A DNA stretch of 64,000 nt from Dugong dugon (GCA_030035585.1 CM057466.1:60147233-60211232), one strand, 5' to 3'. Numbered from the stretch's first letter, positions 12,264-23,214 are shown. Translations and numbers: made by a program. The notes: generated from the letters alone by a model not told the origin.

Positions 12264-12834
12264 TACTGAAGCTCTTTCACCTCCCCTTTCCCTGCAGGTC
12301 GCTTTCACAGTGGACACAGAAGGCCAAAGGACCTAGCCCATTCCTTTCCATGGACCCATCCCCATCCTCACCCCTTCCTCACATTTGCATCCTCTCCATC
12401 AGGTGCACAGTTGCAGTGATGGAGGTGGAATAAACTTAGGATCAACAGATCCATTTATGACTTCCTACAGAACTGTGAACCAACTGAGGTCTGCCATCCA
12501 CTTTCGTTGGCCTCCCATTTTGCAGCAGTTTTTCTCTTTCGTGCCTCCCCCCTCACCGTGTGCCCTTCCCCTGACCCTGCCTGCCTTCCTCAAATCCATT
12601 CTTCCTCAGGGCTGCCCCCTATGCAGCCCTCTAGTTCTCAGCCCTTTCTTGTCTTGCCCCCCCCCCCGACCCTCCCTTTGCACCCCTCCTCTTCACTCCA
12701 TTAAATTCTACCTTTCCCGTGTACCAATTTATTGAACCTGGTCCTTTGCTCCGTGATAACCAGATAATATGAGAAACTAATCTGTTTTAATGTGTTACCC
12801 ACTCGCTAGCCACTGCTAGCGACTTAATGAGGTT
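12264..12834. other. No recognised feature; C-rich tract
   Basis: The pyrimidine-rich stretch 12,540-12,700, including a C run at 12,656-12,667, gives overlapping spurious ORFs. Nothing else is recognised. Confidence 0.5.
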
Positions 12835-12975
12835 TTGAGTTTTACTTGTCTCATCACAGGTCCTCAACTCAGTTATAAACTCTGTGAGGGGCAAGTACCA
12901 TTTTCTATTTCTTCTTTAACTCCCATAGCATCTAAATACTACTGGACTATGAATACTCTATAATGAATGAATTAC
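12835..12975 (+). repeat. L2 LINE 3'-region relic
   Basis: It has the L2-like 'aaactctgtgaggggcaag', then a cytosine/thymine stretch, 'cccatagcatctaaatac' and a terminal 'atgaatgaatta'. Diverged. Confidence 0.4.
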
Positions 12976-13425
12976 AGGATGGTGAAATAAGTGGGTAGCC
13001 CTGAGAGGAGAGAAGATAAACAAATACTATGATAAAGTTGATTTTCAAGCAATGTCAGTAAAATGTGTTGGCAAGAGAACCTGACAAGTGCTTTCTAAAA
13101 AGTAGTTTAAAACACCCAGAGAGGATAAATTATCTCAGCTCAAACTTTCAAGGAAGGCTGCCTTATGAAACGACAGCAACTAAAATAGCAGTAATAACAA
13201 AACCAAAAATGCTACAAATCAGCTATTTAGGCCTGAAACTGGCCCTAAAATCAAAGGATTCTGGTAGACCTCCCACCATCTTCTGGAAAGAAGTTAGCTT
13301 TTAAAAGTTTGAAGCAAAAAATACACACAAAATACATGTGCCATTAAAGCCCTTGGGTACTGCAGAAACACATTGGCTGCAGGCTCAGTAAATGTGAAAT
13401 TCTAGGAAATGAAGAGTCTAGAGCA

Positions 13426-13588
13426 GCGCTGTCCAATAGTACTATCTGTAATGGAAATGTTCTACTCGGTACTATTTAAAGCAAGTAGTCACTAGCCACG
13501 TGTGGCTATCGATTACCAGAAATGTGGCTAGTATGACTGCGGAGCTGAATAAGTTAATTTAATTTTACTTAATTCACATTTAAATAAA
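13426..13588 (+). repeat. hAT-Charlie-type non-autonomous DNA transposon relic
   Basis: Recognisable blocks are 'gcgctgtccaatagtact', 'ctagccacgtgtggcta' and 'gaaatgtggctagtatgact', followed by an AT-rich tail. This matches the short mammalian hAT elements of the MER class; I do not fix the exact subfamily. Its AT-rich tail was the target of three later SINE insertions. Confidence 0.75.
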
Positions 13589-13782
13589 CCAAGAAAAAAA
13601 CCCAAACCAGTTACCATCAAGTCAATTCCAATTCATGATGACCCCCTCCATTTAGAGTAGAATTGCATTCCCTAGGGTTTTCAGTGGCTGTGACCTTTTG
13701 GAAGTAGATTTCCAGGCCTTTCTTCGGAGGCACCTCTGGGTGGATTTGAACCACCACCCTCTGAGTTGCCCAGAGAATTCCT
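13589..13782 (-). repeat. AfroSINE-type SINE (cluster copy 1)
   Basis: Reverse complement of the SINE, with the tail 'ccaaaccagttaccatcaag' at the left and the tRNA-like head at the right. It is flanked by 'cacatttaaat' (left) and 'tacatttaaat' (right), a probable target duplication. Confidence 0.9.
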
Positions 13783-13797
13783 TACATTTAAATGTTG

Positions 13798-13957
13798 GTG
13801 CTGTTGTTAGGTGCTGTCAATCGGTTCTGACTCATAGTGACCCTATAGGACAGAGTAGAACTGCCTCATAGGGTTTCCAAGGAGAGGCTGGTAGATTTGA
13901 ACTGCTGACCTTTTGGTCAGCAGCCGAGCTCTTAACCACTGTGCCACCAGGGCTTCT
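13798..13957 (-). repeat. AfroSINE-type SINE (cluster copy 2)
   Basis: Short subfamily. It has 'ctcatagtgaccctatagga' and the inverted head 'aaccactgtgccaccagggc'. The flanks 'tacatttaaatg' and 'tacacttaagt' look like a diverged target duplication next to copy 1. Confidence 0.9.
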
Positions 13958-13985
13958 TTACACTTAAGTAGCTGTGTGTTATTTA

Positions 13986-14182
13986 ACCCAAACCCACTGC
14001 CGTTGAGCCAAGTCTGACTATAGCAACCCTATAAGACAGAGTAGATCTGCCCCATAGGGTTTTTGAGGCTGTAAATCTTTACGGAAGCAGACCACCACAT
14101 CTGCAGAGTGGCTAGTGGGTTGGAAAGACCGAAATTTTGGTTAGCAGCTGAGTGCTTTAACCGCTGTGCCACCAGGGCTCCT
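13986..14182 (-). repeat. AfroSINE-type SINE (cluster copy 3)
   Basis: It carries an extra middle segment ('accaccacatctgcagagtg') between tail and head. It is flanked by 'tgttatttaa' on both sides (13,978-13,987 and 14,185-14,194), a target duplication. Confidence 0.9.
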
Positions 14183-14204
14183 TATGTTATTTAAAGAGCC
14201 TTGT

Positions 14205-14372
14205 TAGTTAAAAGTGTGGCACATGGATCCGGAGTGTTGACCTCACTTGGACACTTGTTGGAAATGCATAATCTCAGGCCCCACCTATGACCCACTGAAT
14301 CTGCATTTTAATGAGATTCCCAGGTGATTTCCATGTACATTAAAGTTTGAGATGTCCTCCTCCAGATCAATG
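14205..14372. repeat. hAT-type (MER5-like) DNA transposon relic
   Basis: The blocks 'acttgttggaaatgcataat', 'ctcaggccccacc' and 'cattaaagtttgaga' are typical of short mammalian hAT elements. Confidence 0.6.
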
Positions 14373-14625
14373 ATTCTCAACCCTGACTGTTGAATTACCT
14401 GGAAGATTAGAAATCACCTGAAAAAACAAAAAACAAAAAACATTGAGTCAATTGCAACTTATAGTGACCTACAGGACTGCTCAGTAATGTTTCCAAGAAG
14501 TTGCTGGTGGATTCAAACCTCTCACCTTTTGGTTAGCAGCCAAGCTCTTAACCACTGTGCCACCAGGGCTCCTAGAATCACCTAAAGTCTAAGGAAGGAA
14601 CCCCCCCCCACCCTTAGACCTTGCT
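14373..14625. repeat. hAT-type relic split by a SINE
   Basis: The left part starts 'gattctcaaccctgactg' and ends at 14,420. The right part resumes at 14,574 with 'aatcacct' and ends in a C run and 'accctta'. The SINE at 14,421-14,573 lies between, flanked by 'aatcacct' on both sides. Confidence 0.55.
14421..14573 (-). repeat. AfroSINE-type SINE (cluster copy 4)
   Basis: Inverted short-subfamily copy with an (aaaaaac)n tail at the left and the head 'aaccactgtgccaccagggc' at the right. The target duplication 'aatcacct' flanks it. Confidence 0.9.
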
Positions 14626-15224
14626 TCAGCAACTAACAAATATTGCAGTAAATGTGAAATAAAGAAATGAAAAAATTCCAATGGCACTTAAAAAAATAGA
14701 GAACTTAACATAAAAAAGTCACAAGTATGCACATTGTTCTCAAATAGAATACTTCAGATTTTATCTCTAAGAAGAGATGAACACAGCTATTGTGAATATC
14801 CTCTTTTCCAGTTGGAATCAGAAAAGATCTTAAGGCATGAGAAGTGGTTAGTCTCTTAAACCAGAAGACTTGGCCTTGGTTTTGGGAGCTGTGGGTCTGA
14901 GTTTATATGATGTTAGTGCCCAGGCAGCCAAGGAACCTTACTAATCATAGGAACACAGGGCGGTTCAGTCAGGGTGAAGTTGAACACACTGAGTTTAACA
15001 CCTGAGGATTTAAAAAGATTACAGACAGACTGATGACTCCAGGGCCCTTGAAATAATTCATGTGATCATGGAAGAAATGAATCTCCACACAAACCATGTG
15101 CTATGACATGTGATCCAAAATGAATTATGAATTCCTCAGACACCTAAGATATTCATTAAATAAGCAGTGACTCCAGGCAGAGAAGAGCAGGAGAATCTTC
15201 TTTATTTTTTTGGTGGTTGTAGAG
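14626..15224. other. No recognised feature
   Basis: AT-rich single-copy-like DNA. A T-rich run at 15,200-15,213 precedes the next SINE. Confidence 0.5.
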
Positions 15225-15369
15225 ATGTCCCATGGTACCGCAGAAGAAAAGAACTGGCAATGTGCTTCCATTAAGATTACAGCCAAGAAAACCTCATAGA
15301 GCAGTTCTACTTTGTAACGCATGGGGTTGCCATGAGTCGGAATTGACGGCAACTAACAACAACAACAGA
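15225..15369 (+). repeat. AfroSINE-type SINE, head truncated or diverged
   Basis: The body and tail are clear ('aagattacagccaagaaaac', 'ttgccatgagtcggaattga') and end in an (aac)n tail. The tRNA-like head is not recognisable. Confidence 0.85.
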
Positions 15370-15556
15370 GATGCCAAAGGGAAAGGCTGTCTAGAGACTA
15401 TGCCTTTTATCTGAGAGGACTTGGATCTGGGAATTTTCCCACTTCTTTCAGTCTATGACAATCCAAGTAGAGCTTCAGGATGCTGGTCAAGGAATATGCA
15501 GGCCCTTCTCTTGGTGGACTATATTTAGGAACATAGGAAGCAAATACGATGGTTGA

Positions 15557-15775
15557 AGGAGTCTCTGGGTGGTGCAAACGGTTAACGTGTTTGCTGCTAA
15601 CTGAAAGGTTGGAGATTTGAGTCCACCCAGAGGCACCTTGCAAGAAAGGCATGACAATCTACTTTTGAAAAAGCAGCCATTGAAAACCTTACAGGGCACA
15701 GTTCTACTCTGACACACACGCGGTCACCATGAGTCGGAGTCAACTCCACAACAAGTGGTTTGGTTTTGGCTTTAT
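15557..15775 (+). repeat. AfroSINE-type SINE
   Basis: The head 'gagtctctgggtggtgc' has a B-box-like 'gatttgagtccaccc'. The tail is 'caccatgagtcggagtcaac' followed by a T/G-rich end ('tggtttggttttggc'). Confidence 0.92.
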
Positions 15776-16054
15776 GATGGTTGAAAGTGATTCTCTTTCT
15801 GATTTTTCCCTTATTTTGTTAATAGAAGCGTTGCCTTATGATCTGTGCTATAGTTATTTAGCTTTTGTACTATAGTCAAATTTTGAAAAAGTGGGTTGTG
15901 TTAAGTGAGGGTTGGAAATGTTAGTTTCATAATGGACCAGGAATAAGCCTGCAGACAACGGGAAGGAGTGAGATATACCAAGTGGGGAAGGAAATCATAA
16001 AATAAACAACCTGTTTAGATAAAGGAGGTCAAAAGGGACATTCATCCTGATAGG

Positions 16055-16215
16055 TGCTAAGTTCAACAACAAATATTTATTGAATAATTATAGGGTCCAA
16101 ACACTATTCTAGATGCTGGGGATATAGTGGTGAACAAAACAGACATTATCTTTGACCTCATGTTACTTACATATAGATTAGACAGGGTAACACAGATGTT
16201 AAGCAAATAAGCATA
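16055..16215 (+). repeat. Ancient mammalian interspersed repeat, family not assigned
   Basis: It has 'aacactattctagatgctgg' and then 'ggtgaacaaaacagac'. The same pattern recurs at 17,485, and a weaker version at 55,030. This is a widespread old mammalian repeat whose name I cannot fix. Confidence 0.55.
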
Positions 16216-17484
16216 TGAATAAAAATAATATATGTTGTAGTGAACATCTATAAATTGTGCTAAGGCCTCTAAAATAGAACCATAGAAAAGAGAATGAGGA
16301 GGGGAGCTGGTCTATTTAAATTTTGGCTGAAAGGATTAGAAAAAGGATGGTGGGTCTTATTTAACAAGCAGGAAGCCTCATACAGGATTCATTCCATCCA
16401 GAAAGGATGGAAAGCTTTACTTTGAGCAGAGGACAATTAAAGATGAAGACTAAAAATCCATTCATGCACTAGTCAAGGAAGGCTTGAGAATGGAATTCAG
16501 TGTCAAGCTAAATGGCCTACCAGAACACAAGCAGAAAGTGGTGCTCTTTGCCAAAGACTAAAGAGAAGGTCAAAGCTGAGAAAAGGGTTACAAGGCTGGG
16601 AGTGAAAGAACTTGTTGGTCAACAGAGAAGCTCAAATCCAAGCAAAAGTCACGGGCGCGGCTGCAAACATGACCCGCCGTTGAGATAAGCCTGCAAGTTC
16701 TCTTACCTTCTTCCTGCTGGGGACAATGACTTGTTCCCTGGCCTGGGCTGTCAGAGGGTGGGAGGCTCAAAGGCTTCAGTAGTTCCTTAATGGAAAACCC
16801 ACTCCCCAAGCCCTGGAAGATTCTGACTGAGAATAAGACCCACAGAGCTCTTAGAATATTGGTGATTACATATTTATTGTAGTGTGCCTATATTCCACCT
16901 CCCCATCAAATTTAATGATGGACCCCATGGAGTCCTTCCTTGGGCTCCAGACAGCCCCACACTGACTGGACCCCTGCTGGAGGTCTCAATGTCTCTGTTC
17001 CTTAACAGTTCATCCCTCAGCTTTGACCCATTTATCTCAGACTTCTTGTGCAAAGACTGGTTCCACCTATAGGTTTCAGGATCACACCAGAGCCTACTCT
17101 CACTAGTGACCTACACCCTCTATATCTCTCCTGAGGCTTATTTCCTGTACAGACTCCTCGGCTTTAAGCAAATGAATCTATTCACAGTTCAGTGAGTACC
17201 TCACAGACATTCGTGACTCCTCACTTTTGTTCAGATGCCAATTGTGCTTCTGTAGGTCCTATCAATGCTTTAAGACAGAGCTTAAATTTCAGCTCCTACA
17301 AGAAGTCATCCTGACCACCCTAGTCTTCTCTCTTTTTTGATTCATGTGTTAATATACCACTCTAAGCACCACGCAGTATCAGAAACTGATGTAATTGGCA
17401 CATTGAATAAGGAGTACTTGTGGGATATAAACTGAAAGTCATTTATTCTTGTCTCACAGAGCCTGTCAACTTGTTCATTGATCT
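16216..17484. other. No recognised feature
   Basis: Single-copy-like DNA. The minus ORF at 16,588-16,809 and plus ORF at 16,884-17,072 have no recognisable domain. Confidence 0.5.
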
Positions 17485-17860
17485 ATCAGTTAATTAATTA
17501 TTGAATGCCTACTATGTGCCAAACATTGTTCCAGGACCTGGGGATACAGTAGAGAACAAAACAGACAAAAATATTATTGGAGTAGAAAAACAATCAAGCA
17601 AGAAATATAAGTACAACATTTAGTATGTTAGATCAAAATAAGCGTTAAAGAGAAAAAATAAAGCAGGAAAGGTGGATATAAAGTATCAGCACTTTTAGAC
17701 ATAGTGTCTAGAGAAGACCTCACTGACAGGATGCCTTTTGATGAAAGATCTGAGAGAAATGAGGATGGGAGCTAACAGACACCTGGAGAGGGCACCCTGC
17801 CAGAGGGAACAGCAAGTGCAAAGGCTCTGAGGTGGGACTGTGCTGTGGTGAGGTGGCATA
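17485..17860 (+). repeat. Ancient mammalian interspersed repeat, second copy
   Basis: A longer copy of the repeat at 16,055. It has 'cctactatgtgccaaacatt', 'gagaacaaaacagacaaaaa', 'gaagacctcactgacagga' and 'gggaacagcaagtgcaaagg' in order. Confidence 0.6.
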
Positions 17861-18877
17861 GATACCCCCTGGGCTTGGTAGTATCTAAAGAGGCCCCTTC
17901 TTTCATGGGGCATTTTTAGATGTTCTTAAGAGTTTTCCCTAATTCCCCTGATGTGAAGAACACATCTCTTCCAGGTAGCTTATGACTCTTTCCTCAAATC
18001 CTGGGATTCCCATAGTTCACACCCTTGTTGGTGTCAGCCCAGCCCTCCAGGAAGCCCTCTTGGGCAGGCTCTAATGGCCTCCTAGTAGAAGTCTCTGGTA
18101 TAGCCCACGTTTGCTCTGTGGGAAACATGCCTCTTCTGATCCCTCAGCTTCTAGGAGCACAGTCAGACTCTCACAGGACCTGTCTCTTCCCTCACTCGGT
18201 GGCAGAGCACTAGCTTGCCAGTCTCTGGCCTTTAGATTTTCCAGGCATCCACCAGACAGCACTTCAGTGGGCCCCCCATCTATTTGGAGGGACATATTAG
18301 ACTCACGATGGTGTGAGGGGTGTCCCATTAATGCCGCTTTGCCTAGGATAGAGGCAAAGGGCAGTACCCTCCACAACTTTCTTTTGAAGGGAAGGCAAGA
18401 AAAGTTGAAATTCTCTTAATCGGCATTTTTTTTTTTTTTCTCAGCCTCTTCAACTTCTTTACTCAGCTGAATGTGGGCAATCAACAAAGCATAACAAAAA
18501 GGTTGTATAATTTTCTTTTGCAAGTCTTACTTGGTGGTCTCAAACCTCATTTTGTAACATGATATGTATTTGGGGAGGGGGCTCAGCTGAAACTGAGACT
18601 TAAAGAATAACATTTAATGTTACAAGAGTATGTTTTGGTGCCCATGGTCTAAAGGAAGGTGGTGACAAGTACCTAGCTAACTATAATACGTGACTTCTTG
18701 ACCTTCAGCAATTACTACCTCACCCATTCATGTGGCACTTAACATACACTGCTTTGAATTGTTATTTATTTTAAATTGATATTTAATTATAAATTGATAC
18801 ATCAATAAATTATCCATATACGTATTTAAAATACTACATGTGGTGCTGAATCAATTTATACCCTCTAGTAATATGCG
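17861..18877. other. No recognised feature
   Basis: The overlapping ORFs on both strands at 18,071-18,419 are not supported by any domain or splice pattern. A T run lies at 18,427-18,440. Confidence 0.5.
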
Positions 18878-19075
18878 AAGGAGTCCTGGTGGCGCAATGG
18901 TTAAGCTGGCTGCTAACCAAATGATCAGTGGTTTGAACCTGCTAGTGGCTCCATGGAAGAAAAGACCTAGAAATCTGCTTGCATAAAAATTACAGCCTGG
19001 AAAACCCTACTTCTACTCTGTCATATTACGGTTGCTATGAGTCAGAATCAACTTGACAGCACACAATGACAATAA
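18878..19075 (+). repeat. AfroSINE-type SINE
   Basis: The A-box-like 'tggcgcaatggttaag' and B-box-like 'ggtttgaacctgc' are visible. The tail is 'ctatgagtcagaatcaactt'. Confidence 0.93.
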
Positions 19076-20052
19076 GCAATATGTGAATATTTATTTTTTA
19101 TGCCAACTTTCCTTATTTACTCTTTCTATGCATATATATCTTCTTTATCTCCAGCTAGAGAGGCTCAAAAAATCACATCTTTTGTAAATATCCAATAATT
19201 CTATCACATAGTAGGTGCTTCATAACTACATGGTTGTAAGGATGGTGTGCTCTCTGGATATGTGAAATCTTAGGACTAAACAGGTGTAGGAGTTCAAATC
19301 ACACTTTAACTCAATCATCATGGAATCTTCTTTTGTGTGATGGTATGTATCCATAATGTATAAAATGACTGTTATTACTCCATAGAGTTTTGGCCTTAGA
19401 TATTTGCTCCTTAGATATGTTCCTGCAATTAGCGTAGGCTGCCAACTGGTGGTACTGGTATTTACGTCATGGCCTAGAGTCGGCACAGAAAAGTTACTCT
19501 TTGAGACTGATTTGAGGACGTATGTTCTACTTTTACTCACTTAATCGCACATCCCTTCATTAAAACACTTTATTTCTGTTTTAAGATCTGACATGTAAAG
19601 TGCATGGAATTAGTCACTCCCATCCTTACAATAAGGAAACAACAACAACAACAACAACAAATAAACTGAAAACAATAGCTTTTCTTGAACTGAGGTTTCA
19701 GAGCACCCTGAAATCTGAGCAGCCGAGATCTGCTTACCTGGAGCAGAAGCTGCTGGAACCATAAACTGGTAGGAACACTTAAAGGGTAATTTTGACAAAC
19801 TGCTGGAAGCTGAGTGTGGACTAGGATGGGAATGAAAAACTCCTGGGGACCACAGTCTTGGGGGGTCGTTTTTGGGGGTTTTACCTCCAGGGTTCCCACC
19901 AGGTTCTCACAGTGAGATCTGAGAAACATCTCCTTGTGGCTATGGCAAGAAGAAGAGAAGAATAATCATTGCAAAATACATCCAGAGCCTTCTCTATAAC
20001 AAAGACCTACTCTTCAGGGGAAAAAGCTTTAGTAGCGCCTTATCCCAGGTAT
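19076..20052. other. Single-copy DNA with a (caa)n repeat
   Basis: A clean (caa)n run lies at 19,638-19,662. The rest shows no recognised element. The minus ORFs at 19,226-19,540 and 19,570-19,929 are not recognised as genes. Confidence 0.5.
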
Positions 20053-20260
20053 TGTTTTGGTTGTTAGTTGCCATCAAGACTATTTCAACTCATGGAAACC
20101 CCACGTGTGCAGAGTAGAACTGCTCCATAGGGTTTTCAAGACTGTGACCTTTCAGAATCAGATTTCCAGGCCTGTCTTCTGAGGTGTCTCTGGGTGGGTC
20201 TGAACTGCCAACCTTCTGGTTGGTAGTTGAACACTTAAACATTTGCACCACCCGGGGGGA
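20053..20260 (-). repeat. AfroSINE-type SINE
   Basis: The inverted copy starts with the tail 'gttgttagttgccatcaag', then 'aactgctccatagggttttc', the middle segment, and the head ending 'catttgcaccaccc'. Confidence 0.93.
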
Positions 20261-20991
20261 AAAATATTCCTCCCACTCCAGCACCCTCTAGCCTTACTCT
20301 CTCACCAAGGGGAAGAAAACAAATTAAACAGAGATCAGAGCTTCAAGGAAATAGACTAGGGTACTGCATCCATGGAAAGAAGTAGGGAACAAAGGGTAAA
20401 AAAGCTATACCACTGGAGAAATACTTGTGAAGGTCAAGAAACTCAAGAAACACACTGACCAAAAACACTGAGACTTCATTGAAATATAGAATGCTTCCTC
20501 TTCCTACCGTTTACCACCACCACAACAGGGCTCCAGTATAATAACAATCAATGACAGATGAAAGAGCTGCAAGACACTGACATTCTCTGAGGAGGAGCAT
20601 TTAGTGAAGTATAAAGTCAAGAGAGGAGATAAAAAACAAGGACACTAGAGTAATTTGAAGCTCTGGCGCTTACAACTACTGCAAATATTAAACACAGCCC
20701 AACTCCTAGCCAGATTACCATAAATTCTCACACTGAAGCCCTATATGAGGCAGTGGTATACAGTGGTAGAATTCTAACCTTCCATGTGGGAGGCTAGGTT
20801 TCAATTCCCAACCAATGCACCTCATGCACAGCCACCACCCATCTGTCGTGGAGGACTTTGTGTTTCTGAACATATTTCAGTGGCGCTTCCAGGCTAAGAC
20901 AGATTAGGAAGAAAGGTCTAGTGATCTACTTCCAAAAATCAGATAACGAAAACCCCATGGATCACATGGTCTAATTGAAACCAATCATGGA

Positions 20992-22291
20992 TGTGATCGT
21001 TAACGTTGTGTGTCAACTTGGCTGGGCCGTGATTTTCAGTGGTTTTGGCAGTTATAATGTAGTTTGACGGTTGTATAATGATGTAATCACTTCCATGATG
21101 AGATTTGATATAATGTGATCACCTCCATGATGGGATCTGCTGTGTGTAGCCAATCAATTGAAAGGGAGTTTCCTTGAGGGGTGTGGCCTGCATCCAGTAT
21201 AGATGGACTTTCTGACAAGGCTCTTGGGCTTTTGCTCACTCTGGATCGTGCAGCTGGTTCCTGTTCATCTGACCTCCGGTTCTTGGGACTTGGGCTAGCA
21301 GCTTACCTGCTGGTCTTGGGATTCATCAGCCTTCACAGCCTGTGAGCCAGAGGCCTGTTGTATGACCTGCTGATCTTGGGTTCTCCAGCCCCTGCAGCCT
21401 GACCCATGGACTTGGGACTTTCCACCCTCTACAACTGCGTGTAAAAAATGATGTGGGAGAGGTGTCTGACCTTCTCTAACTTCACAAGGGGGAAGCAGAA
21501 TCAAGATTAACAGCCCAAGGGTGATTTCTATGAGGCGGGGGTCAGACACGCCTTTTCTCTGTGCTATTTTTATTAACTCTGACATCAACCATCCCTCCCA
21601 CAGCAATCTACTTCTCTGCTGGGTTCAGTAATTCATTGCAATGGCCACACAGAACTCACAGTAAATACTCACAATTGTAGGGTTTATTAGGGAAGTAACA
21701 GTTACAATTCAGGCTCAGGAACACTCAAGGATACAATTCCTCTATCAGGACAGCCTCTTTCCACCCGTGCTCGCAAGCACACCTCTCCCTGGCCCTAAGC
21801 CTCTGCCCAAAGGCACTCAGCTTTCTCTCTCTGTGGGCCGGGAATCCCACAATGCTGTCTCCTGCTACAGGTCTCTGCTGCCGGGTCTCTGCTGCCTTTA
21901 CTGTTACAGTTCTCTCTCTCTCTGTCTCCTGGTTCCAGGAGCTTGTCTGCGCAGGGATCCTGGGTCCAAAAGACATTCTGGCCCATGCTGTTCTTCCTTG
22001 ATGGTGGTGGGCTCCCCTCTCTTTCCTGCCCCTGGGGTGGCTCATTTCAAACACAGCAGGATGGCAAAGCTGACCAATCCCTTGGTGGGCCACAATTACG
22101 TTATCACACAGTTCTGCCCAATCACTTGGGTGGGAGTTACAAGACCACGGCTAGGAAGACCACACCAAAGCAATCTATGGCACCACACTGCATGAGCCAT
22201 TTCCTTGATATAAATCTCTCTCTGTATATATATATATATAGGGAGAGATGCTTCACTGGTTTTGCTTCTCTATAGAACCCAGCATAAAACA
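20992..22291 (+). mobile_element. ERVL-type solo LTR, itself split by another LTR
   Basis: It starts TGTGATCGTTAACG, continues 'gtgtcaacttggctgggc' as in the provirus LTR at 38,657 on the other strand, and ends 'ggttttgcttctctatagaa' then 'aaaaca' at 22,291. The flanks are 'atgga' (20,987-20,991) and 'atggg' (22,292-22,296), a 5-bp target duplication with one mismatch. A (ta)n run lies at 22,226-22,241. No internal retroviral sequence is present, so recombination between two LTRs is implied. It has a different orientation from the provirus at 28-38.7 kb but belongs to a related LTR family. Confidence 0.85.
21440..22187 (-). mobile_element. Solo LTR of another ERV family (probably ERV1-like)
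   Basis: Read on the minus strand it begins TGTGGTGCC at 22,187 and ends TTTTTTACA at 21,440. An AATAAA-type signal is seen in reverse near 21,681-21,690. Flanks are 'ctgcg' (21,435-21,439) and 'ctgca' (22,188-22,192), a 5-bp duplication whose one difference is a CpG-type change. The surrounding ERVL-type LTR resumes directly on either side. Family assignment is tentative. Confidence 0.7.
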
Positions 22292-22978
22292 ATGGGGATG
22301 GTGCAGGACCAAGCAGCGTTTCATCTGGTTGTGCCTGGGGTTGCCAAGAGTTGGGGGCTGACTCGATGGCAGCTAGCAACAACAGTACATCATGGCTGGC
22401 TTTCAACAAAAAAAATTACAAGCCATGCCAAAAGGCAAGAAAAACACAATATGAAGAGACAAGGCAAGCAACAGAAATAGACTCTGATATATGACACAGA
22501 TATTGGGATTATTATACAGGGAATTTAAATAGTGATGATTAATATATTAAGGCTATAATGGAAAAAGTAGACAATAAACATATACAGATGGGTCATGTAA
22601 GCAGAGAGATAGAAACTCTAAGAAAGAATCCAAAGGAAATTCTAGAAATCAAAAACACTGTAACAGAAATGATGAATAACTTTGATGGGTTCATCAGTAG
22701 ACTTAACATAGCCAAGGAAAGAATCAGTGAGTTTGAAGATAATGAAATGTAAAGAAAAAAAGAAATGGAAAAAACAGAAAAGACCATCCAAGAACTTTGA
22801 GACAATTTCAAAAGGTATAACATACCAAGGAGTAGAAAGAAAGAATGGAGCAGAAAAATATTTGAAATATTAATGGCTGAGAACTTTCCAAAATTAATGA
22901 CAGACACCAAACCACAGATCCAGGAAGCTCAGAGTTTACCAAGCAGGATTTAAAAAATATATATATGTATATATATAC

Positions 22979-23054
22979 ATCCCTGGTGGCACTCTGGTTA
23001 AGAGCTACGGCTGCTAACCAAAAGGTCGGCAGTTCGAATCCACCAGTCACTCCC
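22979..23054 (+). repeat. AfroSINE head fragment
   Basis: Only the tRNA-like head is present: 'ccctggtggcactctggtta' through the B-box-like 'gcagttcgaatccacc'. It is followed at once by an inverted SINE. Confidence 0.85.
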
Positions 23055-23214
23055 CTAAATCCACTGCCGTCGAGTCGATTCTGACTCATAGTGACCCTAT
23101 AGGACAGAGTAGAACTGCCCCATAGAGTTTTCAAGGAGCGCCTGGTAGATTCAAACTGCCAGTCTTTTGGTTAGCAGCTGTAGCACTTAACCACTGCACC
23201 ACCAGGTTTCCAAA
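23055..23214 (-). repeat. AfroSINE-type SINE, inverted
   Basis: The tail is at the left ('ctgccgtcgagtcgattctg') and the head at the right ('aaccactgcaccaccagg'). Its head is an inverted copy of the fragment at 22,979-23,054, so the two could pair as a hairpin. Confidence 0.92.

Larger units (their letters stand above)
20745..22385 (+). repeat. tRNA-Gly-type SINE, split by nested LTRs
   Basis: The head 'cagtggtagaattctaacct' followed by 'ggtttcaattcccaaccaa' has the layout of a glycine tRNA gene (A box near 20,760, B box near 20,797). The first part ends at 20,991 and the tail resumes at 22,292, ending 'ggcagctagcaacaacag'. A second, independent copy of this SINE type lies at 52,180-52,805. 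The tail resembles the RTE and AfroSINE tails, while the head differs from the common AfroSINE head. Confidence 0.8.

Noticed and set aside
18071..18419. Overlapping ORFs of about 100 codons on both strands
   Set aside because: Mirror-image frames with no domain; typical of GC-richer noncoding DNA.
19638..19662. CRISPR-like or tandem array
   Set aside because: A plain (caa)n microsatellite; no spaced repeats are present anywhere in the window.
20755..20821. Functional tRNA-Gly gene
   Set aside because: Resembles tRNA-Gly, but with changes in the B box and continuous with a SINE body; a second copy with the same body exists at 52,180.
22981..23054. tRNA gene
   Set aside because: A-box and B-box-like motifs are present, but the sequence is a SINE head without a complete cloverleaf or normal flanks.
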